Shown: positions 44,396 through 56,244 of the stretch, piece by piece
Layout of the letters: each line of letters opens with the position of its first letter
How positions within the stretch are numbered: the stretch's first letter is position 1
Assembly: GCF_001625305.1 (NCBI RefSeq)
Contig: NW_017802658.1
Coordinates: 187,839-251,838 of the forward strand
Direction of reading: 5' to 3'
Length of the DNA stretch: 64,000 nt
Source of the DNA: Branchiostoma belcheri
Lineage: Eukaryota > Chordata > Leptocardii > Amphioxiformes > Branchiostomatidae
Notes under the pieces: model-generated
Database searches by the model: none
What the model saw: only the letters and a program-made list of their open reading frames with translations
What the model was told of the DNA's origin: nothing
Made by a program: the position numbers and the translations under genes

Positions 44396-44719
44396 GTTGA
44401 AGTAATAAGTAATGCCTTATACTGGCAGTCGTTGTAAATGTTAATTTAAAACTATCGCGCAGATGCACAAGCGGTAGATGAGCGGATGAAGTAAGGTTCA
44501 CAATTTCCATGTAATCTATTGGAAACAGAGTTTAAAAGTTGAGTTTTCTTCAACTCCCCCGCAGTTTTATCAATAGAATAATCCGAATTAGATTTAGAAC
44601 GTAAAAAAAAATTCAATGAATTCCTTAGCTTATATTTACAGAGGAAAGCTTTCTCTACATCGTGTTGATTAATATCTGTCGTTCGTATTCTTTTTTACTA
44701 ATATTGTATTCATCAACTA

Positions 44720-44725
44720 AATAAA
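44720..44725 (+). terminator. Candidate polyadenylation signal
   Basis: AATAAA 664 bases after the stop of the 387-residue gene; the first perfect signal on this strand after the stop. Confidence 0.5.
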
Positions 44726-45364
44726 ATATTTCACCCATGCACTGTTGTTCTTATATATATTATACCTTTGTCGACTGCATTCTATATATTGTGTTTACTT
44801 CGACACGTTTGAGGAGTACTGTACATTTCTTAGTCACCACCCAGCGGTTTTGTCGCGAAGTGCAGAAACATTAACGCTACCTTCCCACCGGGCGTACGTG
44901 AATATTTGGGTGTATCAAAGTGAGAAAAATATATCTGCGAAGCTAGAAAAGCACTGCTACATTGTGCGAACTACAGGAGGCTGAGACAGGGGTTATGAGA
45001 GTCGGAATAGCGGAAATCAGTGTCCTTGGATCTCCCCATCCTACCCTTAAGGCTTTATGACAACTTTATTCCTCGGAAGGTTCAATCAGAATATGTTATT
45101 GCGTTGACTCCTTCGTCAGATATCACTTGATCACGTTTTATGCTCGCAAGGAGTCACGGAAAAGTGAAACCTTACCCTGTAAAATGAAATTGGATCCCCG
45201 CTAGCTGCAAGTTATGGTTCGTCCAAGATGAAAAACCGATTCCTCGGGCATTTCGAGCTCTTTGTTGTTCCGAAAAATGTCCTTCCGCATTTTTGAATGT
45301 TGGGACGACACGCGAACATAAATACTATACCGTACGTGCCCGTAAAACTTAATAAAAACACTCT

Positions 45365-45742
45365 CTATAAACCCCCTGCCGAGCCTCCCACGTTCTCTTC
45401 AACTCGACATCCTAGCTTGTCTGTTGTTGGAAATATTTCCCAATGTCTCTAATACAAATGAACGGAGCTTTGCACATACGGTTAGGCAACCCCTCTCCGA
45501 GCCTTTCCTCCTTAGTTAATCCACCACTTCAGAAACCTCCATCACAGCCTCCGTTCGGGAATCTTCTTCCACGCGATGATTTCATCCCGGCATGCCGCGC
45601 GCGTGTTAAGCACTTGTGTTCGTGTAGACTGAAGCACAGACGCGTCCGACAAGCCCCAGGCGTGACACGCACCCAGACCGACACTCCCCCGACAACAACC
45701 AGACAGTCACGACCAGTACACGCACGCGACATGGCTAAATCG
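45365..45742 (+). CDS. Candidate promoter and first exon of a + strand gene
   Basis: A CTATAAA box at 45365-45371 is followed by a GC-richer segment that ends at a textbook donor (TCG then GTAAGTAG, 45742/45743). Just before the donor is ATGGCTAAATCG (45731), with a good start context. The same frame is open back to an ATG at 45443, which would give 100 residues of basic, Ser/Thr/Pro-rich protein before the splice. No homology recognised. Later exons would lie beyond the window, making 45743-64000 part of intron 1. The evidence is signals only. Confidence 0.35.
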
Positions 45743-48012
45743 GTAAGTAGACAGATGCTTCTTGTCGTGACACTATAGCCATCGCGTGATACGTATCATG
45801 AAACCTTTCGTTACTCACTTAAAGGGAGCAAGGTTGGAGACATATTATTGTGAGGTCGAATCACTGATATGTCTGGGTTTCCTACATGTATATTCAACAC
45901 AGAGAAAGAAGGCGATAGGTGATTTCTGGGTTGTTTTTTTTTTACACCAAACGGCATAGCACAGAGGGTAATTTTTGGAACTGTATGGGTAAGCTTGTGT
46001 GAGATTTTGCCAACCCTTTCCTTGTTTAATTTTCTAGAAGGTGGTTTTATCATGTAAACATCTGTGCCGGCGTCGCAAGTTTAATAGAGCCGGCCCCGCT
46101 GCACATGAACATATCTCATGTGTTATCCTGTGTGACAAAATCAGATGATGAAAGGCTGGATGTTATGTGAATTGTGTAGGGAAGCCGCTGTGAGGTTTCG
46201 GCGGGCCTTCCCGTGCCTGTAGCTCGGTGATTTGGTATGTGCTGCGTGTTTTCTTCCTCCCGTGGCGCGGTGCCAAGTTCTGCGGCTCTCAACCAACACG
46301 ATAAGGCGGGATCGTCTGTTAGCCCCGCTAGTCCCTCATCTTCAAGCAGATATACGCTCGGCTCTGTGTTCTACGCGTGTTTTGAGGATTTTTATGCGTC
46401 TTTTTAGTCCCCCGTTTCTTTCTCTGTCTTCTACTCCCAAAAGAGAAAAGCTAGCTACTAGAAAGACGTATAAGTCATAAAACACTGAGACGGACCATAA
46501 TTCTGCTTGTAGATCAGATATATCTCACACGCGAAAACATCATACTATACGTCAAAGCCAGTCATATCATAGATTTCTTTCATAGATTCATCTACAGTGC
46601 TATAGAGGGAGGATTAATTTGATCTAGAATCTGAAAGCGTTTTGAAAGCTTCTATCAACATGATTATGTTTGGGGAGCAGGTGGGCCATCGCTTCTAGTT
46701 TGGGCTTTTTCAGTACGTTCTCTGGTTATTAAATAAGGTTGGAGCATTGTCAAGTTTCATGTTACACATTTCCAACTGCAAAATGTCGCCGTAGCTTTAC
46801 GCCGTACAAAATGGCAAAGTTACAGATTGGCAAAACAGGAAAACATTGACCATAAAGCATGGCCTGTGTTCTCACGTGTATTATATCAACAAGTGCGTCG
46901 ATTGTACAGAAGTGGTGTTCTGTTTTGACCTTCTGAGTGGTTGAAGTTTGGAGTTGTTACTCCGTGAAGGAGGTCAGGACCTCCGGACGGAGTGTTGTGA
47001 TCGGCTGATTTTTCATGTTCGCAGTCAAAACACTGGGTTCTCTTTGTGTAATCGGCACGCAATTTTATACGCCGTCTGCGGGCATGCCCGTGTTGATGCA
47101 CAATGTGTATTTTTGCCGTTGCTGCTTTCGCGGTCAATGTAATATTGCAGACGCACCCCTACAATTACGAGGCAAATTGGAATGGTCCAGAAAAACGCGT
47201 TGTTTGGAATAGCAGTGGGGGGGGGTGGAACTTCATGCAGATACGGGGTGGTTTTGATAAGTGGTTCCAGATGTTTTTGCCCATGCTCAAGAGATGCCAA
47301 GTTTTTTGGAAGATGTTCGCAGCCAAAACGCATTCTTCCGTACGTCGCATTTCTGTGTAATTTCGCATGTGGTGTGGCATTATGTCCGGGATGATGCACG
47401 TCTTTTATTTTTACCGTAGCTGTTTTGATATTGAAGTAAATGCATATTTTAGAAACATCCCTACTTTTACAATCCTGTGGAATAGGCCGTAGGTTTAGGC
47501 AGTTGTCTGGTAGCAGAGGTACTCTAAGCAGATATCCTGGTTATCTGGCCGGCGGTAGTAACACTCGCGGTGCTTACCGCAACTGTTGCTGGAATTTGGC
47601 CTGTTCCAGGCGCGCTTAATTAGGTACAGGCACGGTAAGACGGTGGGGCTGTCTTTGTTACTAGACACGACCATGATAGTCCGATCTTTATGTGAATGCA
47701 ATAATTGTGTGTGTGTAATTAAAATGAACTTCGAACTTGAAGCACAGTATCTTTACACGCCCTGGGAGCAGTAATGGATTTAGCTTTTTGTATGTTTTAT
47801 GCTTGTGACGCGCCCTCATTGTATTAACCGTTGCCTAATTACAATGTCTGCACAGTAGGTCTGGCATTGACGCTTGGGATTTTGTTGAAATATATAAAAC
47901 TTCACGGAGGATTGTCACCTATGGCTTCTTGTTGTTTTTTTTTTGCAGTCAGATATCGATCTTTGAACATGGCTGTCACAGAACAGAATTTAACAGTCCT
48001 GTACGTGTAGCC
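45743..48012. other. Non-coding stretch, possibly intron 1
   Basis: No supported exon. At about 46900-47480 two diverged direct copies of a 300-base unit can be followed (shared blocks around ATGTTCGCAG-CAAAAC, TGATGCACR and the TTTTTRCCGT...GCTG series). A degenerate CTAAGCAGA end lies at 47521-47532. Confidence 0.4.
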
Positions 48013-48203
48013 TACTTTCCAAGCAGAGGTTTGAGTTTTGGCTTATTTTTGGCGTGTTTTAGGCTTTTTTTATCGAGGTCTCTTTTTTGCACTGGATTTT
48101 ATTTTACGCCAAACCCAACCAAAAAATTCCAGTGAAAAAAGAAACCCCGATAAAAAAGCCTAAAAAACGCACCACAAATACCCAAGCCTCTGCTTGGAAG
48201 AGT
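48013..48203. mobile_element. Fold-back MITE, CCAAGCAGAGG family
   Basis: Arms of about 80 bases: left TTCCAAGCAGAGGTTTGAG...GGCGTGTTTTAGGC, right its complement ending CCTCTGCTTGGAA (48187-48199). The centre is about 25 bases. The folded transcript would be a near-continuous hairpin. It has the same CCAAGCAGA end as the elements at 50458, 55872, 58732 and 61533. Confidence 0.75.
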
Positions 48204-48956
48204 ACATGTATGATGTAGCCGTCCGTTTATTTTACTACATACAACAGGCTTAAGACAGAGTGGTTCGTGCAAAAGTGGAGAATTTATTTCCCAAGAACTG
48301 TTGTAAAGTGGCCCGTTATCATCAAATATATAGGAGCTATAGGGTCCTGTTCGTTATATAGCTTTAGATAAAGCCTAGAGTTAGATATGCAGTCGCGTGC
48401 CTACTCAAAGCTGGTACATTACGCCGTTATACCGGTGTACTGTTTTAAGTTTGTTCAAGCCTTCCAGCGGTAGATATTCTCCACTCGGCCACGTGAATTG
48501 TCTGGGGTAATGTTTAAATTTCCTCTGGCGGTCTGCTTTAAAATTTCTCCCGTTAGTATCCGCTGGGTGCCAACATTAATTTTGTGGCCGACTTTTTTGT
48601 TTCCTTTTTGCCGATGGCGGCGCGTAGGCGGTGGATTTCCACAGAACACACGGGAAAACAAGTAGTGTCTGAGACCAGACGTGTTCTCTCATGTAAGCAT
48701 AGACTTGTGCACACTTGGGGAAATTTCTATCTGTAGTCAGCCGGTATTACCCGGTTTCTACCAGACACGTTTTCCCAAAAAAATTGTGGAATTTGCCCGA
48801 CCAGGCCTAGGGTCCTATATAACACGACTAACTCCAATAGAAAATGATTCAGTTGCACAGCAAAGTTATGATCATAACTTTACTTAGCTTAGGTTTCAGG
48901 GGTTTACGTCTAACATTAAATATGAAATATGCGATATGATGTGGTGTGATATGAAA

Positions 48957-49126
48957 TGATATATGATATATGATATATGATATATGATATATGATATATG
49001 ATATATGATATATGATATATGATATATGATATATGATATATGATATATGATATATGATATATGATATATGATATATGATATATGATATATGATATGATAT
49101 GATATGATATGATATGATATGATATG
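48957..49126. repeat. (GATATAT)n then (GATAT)n microsatellite
   Basis: About 19 units of the 7-mer GATATAT switch at about 49090 to seven units of the 5-mer GATAT. The open frames across it (IIYHISY... on -) are artefacts. Confidence 0.95.
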
Positions 49127-49398
49127 TTCGCAGTTCACTCAAGAAAAAGGATACGCTATATCAATAATGTATGCCCATATAAGTTACCACATAACTGATA
49201 AACTATTTATTGCTTGAATGTTATGAAGGGAGTGGTATTTTTTAATCAGTCTGAGTACCCCGAGGTGTGTGAATGAAAATAATTAGGAAACTAGCAGTTC
49301 AGCGCTATCCCACAGCACACTGATATCTGTGAGGCAAAAATGCGATGTCGCTGCCGGAAAACAGTTACTTGTTTCGTAGGCTGGTTCTAGTTGTTTAT

Positions 49399-49954
49399 GG
49401 GTGGTACCCAAAAAATAGCGTAACTTGTTTTTGGCTACTTATTTTAAACGCTTCAAGTATGTGAAATGATGACAAAATGTGCTAAGAAAAAGCAGTAAAT
49501 TTTAATATCAAACAGATTTCTTCATCCAGATGGCTTTTGTTTTGCCGACTATTATTGCACTGGGTGCCTTTAAAGCGATCAATATTTTTGGGTGGTACCC
49601 CAAAAATAACGTAGCTTGTTTTTGGCTATTTCAAACGTTTCAAGTATGAAGTGATGGCGAAAATGTGCTAAGAAAAAGCAGTAAATTTTAATATCAAACA
49701 GAATTCTTCGTCCAGATGGTTTTTTGTTTTGCCGCCCAATGATTGCAATGGGTGTCTTTAAAGCGATCAATATTTTTGGGTGGTACCCCCAAAAGAGCTT
49801 GTTTTGGGCTATTTTAAACGCTTCAAGTATGAAATGATGACAAAAATGTGCTAAGAAATAGCAGTAAATTTTAATATCAAACAGAATTCTTCATCCAGAG
49901 GACCTTTTTGTACTCCTAGAAATTGCCCTGGATGTTTTATTAAAAAGCGATCAA
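49399..49954. repeat. 190-bp satellite, three tandem copies
   Basis: Units start GGGTGGTACCC at 49399, 49590 and 49778 (periods 191 and 188). Each holds ACGCTTCAAGTATG, TGTGCTAAGAAA-AGCAGTAA and AAAGCGATCAATAT in the same order. The third unit is shorter and more diverged. A remnant of the end block (CACTGGATGCCTTTAAA) appears at 54182-54198. Non-coding. Confidence 0.85.
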
Positions 49955-50457
49955 TATGAAGTGTCATCTTTCAGTACTGACTAATCTGTGTGTAAGAAGT
50001 TGGGTTGTTTGAAGTTGTGTGTGCCCGCATGGTGGAACTAATAGCGTTCTTACTGCTTCCCCGATCTCACGCAGACAAGGGAAATAATCTACCCACCCTA
50101 GGAGAGCTCTCCTGGACACTCCATTCGTCATGATTCGATCCAAAACAATCTCTCCGTGCAAAGATGATGAAAAAGGATAGTTTCCCAAAGCATAACCGGC
50201 TTTGCGAAGGGAATTTACTTGCCATCGCTTGACGGCGTTTTGAAAATTGCTTCTAGGATTGTTCCGTTTCATCTCGTTTGCAATCTATCCACCTATCCGG
50301 GAGATGTGGGCATATTTCTTGGTTTGTTCGCGACAAGTGGATGAAAGGCCGGACGGGAATCTAATTTTGAGTTGTAAAGGAAGGCTGACTGTGCGTTGGT
50401 CCGCTGAAATCATTGGTATAGTACATGGGATGAGCGCGCGAATATAGTAACGTCCAA

Positions 50458-50600
50458 TCTCCAAGCAGATCTTTTTGGTGGCTGCAAAGACAGTATGGCT
50501 GTATCCATTTGCTAGACAGTTATCATCTGCCACCGTTTGGCCTGGCGTAAAAAAAAGATACAAGTACCAAAAAGAAAGCCGGATAAAAACACATAAAAAC
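50458..50600. mobile_element. MITE fragment, CTCCAAGCAGAT family
   Basis: Begins TCTCCAAGCAGATC, followed by TTTTGGTGGC...CAGTATGGC, as in the element at 61533-61804. It ends with an AAAACACGCCAAAAA block also seen in 48013-48203. No matching right end found nearby. Confidence 0.5.
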
Positions 50601-51097
50601 ACGCCAAAAATTAGTTGTTGTTTTTTTCTACTAACCTCCGTGAAAATTATTAATCTACTTTTCCATACACGCCCCATAAGATGTCCAATCCTTTGTGGAC
50701 CGTCCCCAAGTGTTTTTATATATGCTCAATTCCAGTGTACAATATTACCCTGTTCGTGGACGGTAAAAAATAATCCCGGGCAGTTATGCAATCATTTCAA
50801 AACAACGACTTCAAAGCTAACCCGTTTTTTCCCCATCAAAGTAAGTACAGATTGTCCACGTATACATAAGCACGGTACGGGGACTGGGTTTTGTGAAAGA
50901 GAGTTGTTCTCAGCGTTTGGAGAGGAAATTCTAACCGGGAGGTCACAAAGCGGCGAGCCGTCTAAAGTTTCGAGAGGCGCTGTTGAACATGGGAGGAGGA
51001 TCAGCCGAAGTGTTCAACCCGACAGTGGATCCTGTTGGAGCTGGTGTAGTACCGGTACAAACCAGATACGGGCTGGTACAGGGCGGGGCGATTTAGA

Positions 51098-51119
51098 ACC
51101 TCCAAGCAGATGTTGGGAG
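51098..51119 (+). repeat. Isolated CTCCAAGCAGATGTTGGGAG end
   Basis: The same 20 bases recur at 53458-53477. Each looks like one end of a MITE of the CCAAGCAGA family; no partner end was identified. Confidence 0.5.
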
Positions 51120-51174
51120 CGAGAGAGAACGCGACGGCAGTGTAAGAATTAGGAGAGAAGAAACAGAAAGACAC

Positions 51175-51255
51175 TCCTGGGATCGAACCCACGCCAAACC
51201 CAAGCACCAGCTTCATAACCCGACGCTCCTACCGAATCGGCTAAAAGGTCTAGAC
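51175..51255 (-). mobile_element. tRNA-like sequence (SINE head or tRNA pseudogene)
   Basis: The complement reads GACCTTTTAGCCGATTCGG (box A region) and, 50 bases on, GTGGGTTCGATCCCAGG (box B). A sister copy is at 62005-62077 on the + strand. The acceptor arms do not pair, so this is not a working tRNA. Confidence 0.55.
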
Positions 51256-53084
51256 CCATCGGCCGGTTCAGTTGTTAGCGCCTATAAACCCCCCACTGTT
51301 ACAGCAGGGAAAACGTCACCTAAGGCCCGGTCATATACTGTAAGTCGTACAATGGTTGTACGATCGTAAGTTGATCGTAGTTGTGCATGTGTCCCGCAAA
51401 ATTAAGTTGTCTTGTTACGGAGAAAAATGCCTTTAGATCCTTGTCGGTGACTGGTTCTGTCTCAGTCTGCCTAAAATACAGTTATGCGAGGTTTTGTGGC
51501 CGCGTCGTTAGCTAGAGAGCAGTCCAACAAAGCACACAACATCAGAGGAGGACGTAGAAATATTAGGCCACAAAACTGAGCAGCACAATAGTCCGATCTA
51601 TTCACTAGCCTGTAGAATACTGAAAGCCTGTGGCTATAGTAGTTGGATGACCTTGGCTACCTGTCAGTCGAACCCACAAAACATAAACTGTGACGCGGCA
51701 TCTGGACCCAGTCCATCAGCCTGTAGAAGGGGGTCGACGCCTCCGTCAATCCTGTAAGACGGACAGGCCCTAGTTCTGAGTTCTGTCATCAGGCAGGAAT
51801 GTGACGAATGTTCGGTCCGGACGGTGTAGACGTCAGAGGAGGGGTTTGTGTTTACAGGACCGGGCGGGTGTCACTGACGGGCCCGGGCTGTTAGGGGGAA
51901 GGGGACGGTAAGGCATGGAGGGGAATACTGGCTTGTCCCTGAGGAAGACCCTCTGAAACAACCGGGAAAGACAGAGGTCCCTTGTCGGCCTGTTAGCCCT
52001 GGGACAGCCGGGAAGCTGGCGTATGTAGGCCCTGGTAACAGCCTGGCTGACAGGGTAATTGTTTCTCGGCTGTGACCTGAGCTTGGGTTCAGACTGCAGG
52101 GTTTTCCTCGGGAGTGTTTAGCCAGCAGCCCGGGTGTTAATGACAGGACCCAGCCGCCGCCCGTAGGCCTTCAGCCTGGTAACTGTTCTCTATGGGCCGG
52201 CTCAGTAGGAGTGGTTTTACCGGCCTTCTTCCTACTCCATGATCCAGGCAGTTCTTTCTAACAGCTTATCTTTCCAGCCGGCCTTAATTTTTTTCCTTCA
52301 ATATTTCTGTCGTCCTCGTGGAGTGCGCTTATGAACCTGGGCGGGCGGGCAACAGCCCCAGCACCGTAAAGATACTGGGAAGCCTACGGTGGTCTGGCTA
52401 CCGGGCTAGTAGGCCTTAGATGTGTTGGGGTTTGGACAGCTAATTAAAGACTATGTCTGCCGTTCTTTGGGCTTTCTAGAGATCTACAGCAGGGTGATAT
52501 GAAAATCTCAGGATAATTTTCCAGGCTCCTTTTTCATACAACGCAACGCCCTTGTCGTTCCTAAACTTGTTTCCTGGTTACTGTTTTTTCCACCCCCACA
52601 CCGAATGTTGTTGACAACATGAAAACTCTGTTAAAATCACACAGACTAATTCTCCGGGATCAAAAAGAGCTCTCTCACTCCAGCGACTCTGTTCTCTTTG
52701 TTGTGCTAACAGTCCTTCCATCAAATCATGCTGCATGTTCGACTAACAAAGGCACAAGGTCACCCGGGCCGCCGAGTACAACTCTCCAGAATCAAATTTC
52801 CCAAATGACATTGACATTCTTTTGCAAAAATAACGCTGTTATGTCTAAACTGTTACATATTCGTGCCGAGTACATAAGTCTGTTTTGAAAGTGTGTATTC
52901 GTTGACTAGCGACCCTGATTTTAGGTATTGTATCTGTCATCAGTTGATGCCATTCCAGTTTTGAAATGAAATTACGTAGTGACTCGCCCAGCCAGGTACG
53001 TGGAATATTTTGGGCTGGACTGAAAATCGAATCTCTGTTCACTGGGAGATGTCACGTCAAATGTACACATTGTTACTTTCGTTA
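51256..53084. other. GC-richer non-coding stretch, nothing recognised
   Basis: 51700-52450 is clearly richer in GC than its surroundings but shows no long open frame, splice-bounded segment or repeat I can name. It could hold a non-coding exon or a regulatory region. Confidence 0.35.
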
Positions 53085-53255
53085 TGTTTTCGTTGGCTTT
53101 CGTATGTCAACACGATAACTCAAGAAGGCTTAAATGTATTGTCTTGATACTTGGTAGTTGGGTAGGTCTTGATGAGACCTCGAAATGATAAGATTCTGGC
53201 GGCTTGTTATGGTCCTGCAAGGTTAACATAACTTGGCGAAGGTATAAGATCATGG
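53085..53255. repeat. Dispersed CTTCGCCAAG element, short copy
   Basis: Opens TTTCGTTATGTTTTCGTTGG, includes ATAACTCAAGAAGG and GTAGGTCTTGATGAGACCTC, and ends ACTTGGCGAAGGTATAA. These are internally deleted versions of the ends of 39135-39655, in the reverse order. Confidence 0.5.
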
Positions 53256-53454
53256 AACTCTAGTTACCACTACTTTAGTGGCTAGATATTTGAAATTTCA
53301 AAAGCTGAGCAACCTTGATTGCTACCACTTGTCACTTCGGCAAATACAAAGCATTTATTATTCATCGCGTTGTTATAAACCTATATCAGTTGGCATTCTG
53401 ACTAATTTGTAGTTTCAGGTTTGGATAGTGTAGTGGCAATTGCATGAAACGACA

Positions 53455-53478
53455 TAATCTCCAAGCAGATGTTGGGAG
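53455..53478 (+). repeat. MITE end TAATCTCCAAGCAGATG
   Basis: See 51098-51119. An inverted end of the same family, CATCTGCTTGGAGAATACT, lies at 54803-54821, 1.35 kb downstream. If these two are a pair, the enclosed DNA would be a longer family member; no coding sequence is visible in it. Confidence 0.4.
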
Positions 53479-54802
53479 ACAGATCGTAACAGTTTCTAGC
53501 AGAAAACAGGGCTGCCAAAAACACTATGAGCTACCCTTGTAACATCTACTTGGATATTATTACATGCATTCTCACTGATGTTGGCCACTTGTTGCGTGAT
53601 AAATTATTCACGTCCTGTAATGTTAATAACAGGTTTCTAATATCGCTAAGAGCACGTCGTCTTTGTCGGTGTGTAAGTCGTGCGTGATAACCATTGTGAA
53701 CCAGGCTTGTCAGGATCAGTCACAAACGCGAAGGTCACGTAATTATCCACGTTTGGGGCACTGTCGCCTCTGGGAAGGTTATAGCCTCGACATCAGACTT
53801 CTCGGTGGCTGTTTTGTCTATGTGCAGGCCGTTTTATGGGTTGCAGACCAACACTGAGTATCCAATGTATTTTTAGGGCAGCAAAACTGGAAATATTCTG
53901 ATTAGGCAATCTTTGTGATATTGACACATACTGTACCACTTTAGGTATTTAAAACTGCAGAAACAAGCCCGCGCTTACTGATGAGTCCTTTATTTTCTGA
54001 GTGATACCTTAAAAATCAATCCAGGTCCTTCCAGTAACCTTTCTCGTCAGAATTGGGGGCATTTTTGCTCCATGAATGTGGATATACATTGGGACAGTGT
54101 TGTTTCAGCTTAGTACATGTATGTAGATAAGTAACTAGAATATTGACTTTGAAAAATCTGGTTTCCAAGCCCTAAAAACTGCACTGGATGCCTTTAAACC
54201 ATCAGAACTACATGCATTTGTACTGTAGCAATCAAAAATCAACTGTCCACGAGTTCCATGATATCTCTACTTACATCACTGATAGATATAAACGTTACAG
54301 CAGACGAGCACTAACTATCAAGAGCGATATCGGCCAGCAGTAAGACAATCTGACAGAAAACTAGCATGCTTGTCACGCAGCCCGTCACAGGCACCAGTAG
54401 CCGGATGGCGCTCTCCCGGAAGGGAAATTGTAAGTCTGTCATTTCCAGGAATTGTGTGGTGGTTACGGGAAGTCGTGAGCCCAGTTGCAGTTTCAGCTTA
54501 TTGCAAGATTCAAGATTTTAACTAGATATGAATGAATGTAGAACAACTTTTTAAGGAAGAACATAGTGTGACAACCTTAATCCACAAGTAAACGTAGGGA
54601 CCGTCTTAGTGTTTTATATTTGCCATACATTATTATATATCTTTCAATTAGTCCTTATGGTGACACTGGCAGCAATAAAGAAAAATCCATACCACTAGAA
54701 AGACGAAAAAAGTCGCAAAAAAACATTAAAAAAGGGCTTGCGTGCCGAATTGGGCTTCTATGAATAAAGAATGGTTCAAGCAAACGAAAACACTACACCC
54801 TA

Positions 54803-54821
54803 CATCTGCTTGGAGAATACT
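54803..54821 (-). repeat. Inverted MITE end ATCTGCTTGGAGAATA
   Basis: Right-hand type end of the CCAAGCAGA family; partner uncertain (53455 or lost). Confidence 0.45.
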
Positions 54822-55258
54822 ACAACATGTCTCGTATCAGACATATATATCGGACAGTTGGAGGGCATGGCAGACCAATTAATTATACCTCCGCACACCG
54901 CCAAAATGTCATCATACATCCATACTGCCTATAAATTACACTGAACATCTTCTTTATCGTTCCCTATGGAAGCACTACGCCCTAATGTCATTTTCATCAG
55001 GGCCAATGGCATGCTATTATGTGCCTGTACTTTTGATGTTCAAGAACGTAATAAAGTATTTTTACGGGGATGTCTGATATGAACTGACAGGGTTAAAACT
55101 ACGAGAAAGGTCGTGTAGAATTTTGTGATAAGGAAAAAAACTCGCAAATGGCCTGTGTCGGACAAAATGAACTCTTATTTTTGTCGAATTGACTCCCTGC
55201 CTATCCATCTTTTGAATCCATCTTTTGAGGATGTACTTTCCTCACTGACGGGTGGAGG

Positions 55259-55465
55259 TAGCCTCTACCAGGCTTTGGGAGGCGGCTGGAAAGAGAAGAA
55301 ATTGGCCAAATAGAGAGACAACATGCCAGAGGAGTTGGTCCGCTAGAGAGCACAGTTCGGGTGCGGCAAACTGTACTCTCTAGCGGACCAACTCCCCATG
55401 TTATATCTCTCTATTTGGCCAATTTCTACTGTTTCCATCCGCCTCCCGAAGCCTGGTAGAGGCTA
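55259..55465. mobile_element. Fold-back MITE, TAGCCTCTACCAGGCTT family
   Basis: Arms of about 95 bases run inward from TAGCCTCTACCAGGCTT at 55259 and its complement ending at 55465. They include GGCGG-TGGAAA, AATTGGCCAAATAGAGAGA and GAGTTGGTCCGCTAGAGAG, and leave only about 10 bases unpaired. No coding sequence. A second, more diverged copy is at 60397-60564 and a half copy at 57911-57955. Confidence 0.8.
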
Positions 55466-55871
55466 GGGTGGAGGTTGGGCCTATGTGTTGTTTTCGAAAG
55501 TTTTCTGTGTCCCCGTGATACTACTTCATGCACATTCCAGGCAGGGAAAGTGATAGCCAGCTAGCTGCAGGATTTGAATCTGATTGAATTGTCTGGTCCT
55601 TTCATGATTGCAATTACGTTGTCTCTGTGGGAGTCTCCTGGGTCAGGGAAGTTCAAGGCATCTATAGAAATGGCAGTAGTCACACCAAAAAAAATAACAG
55701 CACTGAGGGCGTATGACAACGGCGGGTTGTCTATTTTGGAAATCACGTTAACACAAACAGACAAGCCGATAGAAACACCTCACTCCCTTGAAGTGAAGTA
55801 AAGAGGGGACAGCTAGCCTTGTTGAGGTAGAGCGAAAAGGACCACGTAAAACTCACCTAATCATTTTAACC

Positions 55872-55974
55872 TAACCTCCAAGCAGATATAGGCACACGTT
55901 TTGCTAACTGCCCGTTTCTGTGCAGGCAGTTTTTAACCTTCAGATTTTGCTTCCATTCATCTGCTTGGAGATTA
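55872..55974. mobile_element. Short MITE, CTCCAAGCAGAT family
   Basis: 103 bases between TAACCTCCAAGCAGAT (55872-55887) and ATCTGCTTGGAGATTA (55959-55974), inverted to each other with one mismatch. No coding sequence. Confidence 0.75.
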
Positions 55975-56244
55975 TCTTTGACCCACCAACATGGCGGATA
56001 CTGAATGACGTCATGGTCACGTGACTACAAATCCCTTTAGATTTCAACCACAAACTTGTAGAATGCCTGATGATGGATTTATCTCGTCGCTATCGATCGG
56101 TACAGAAATTGGACAAATTACATCCGGGAGATTTGATCTAATTGCCCGGATGTCGCCAGGGGATCAAATTGTCTGCAGTTTTAGAGATGATGGACAAAAT
56201 GTAGTCATACGTCATCTAGCACGATTTCACTTGAAGTTGGGAGT

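Larger units (their letters stand above)
44057..44745 (+). other. 3' UTR with polyadenylation signal and perfect hairpin
   Basis: Non-coding after the stop at 44056. AATAAA at 44720-44725 is a good candidate polyadenylation signal, giving a 3' UTR of about 690 bases. It contains the hairpin at 44366-44395. Confidence 0.5.

Noticed and set aside
48849..49142. IIYHISY-repeat frames on the - strand
   Set aside because: Translation of the GATATAT microsatellite; a 7-base unit is open in several frames by composition.
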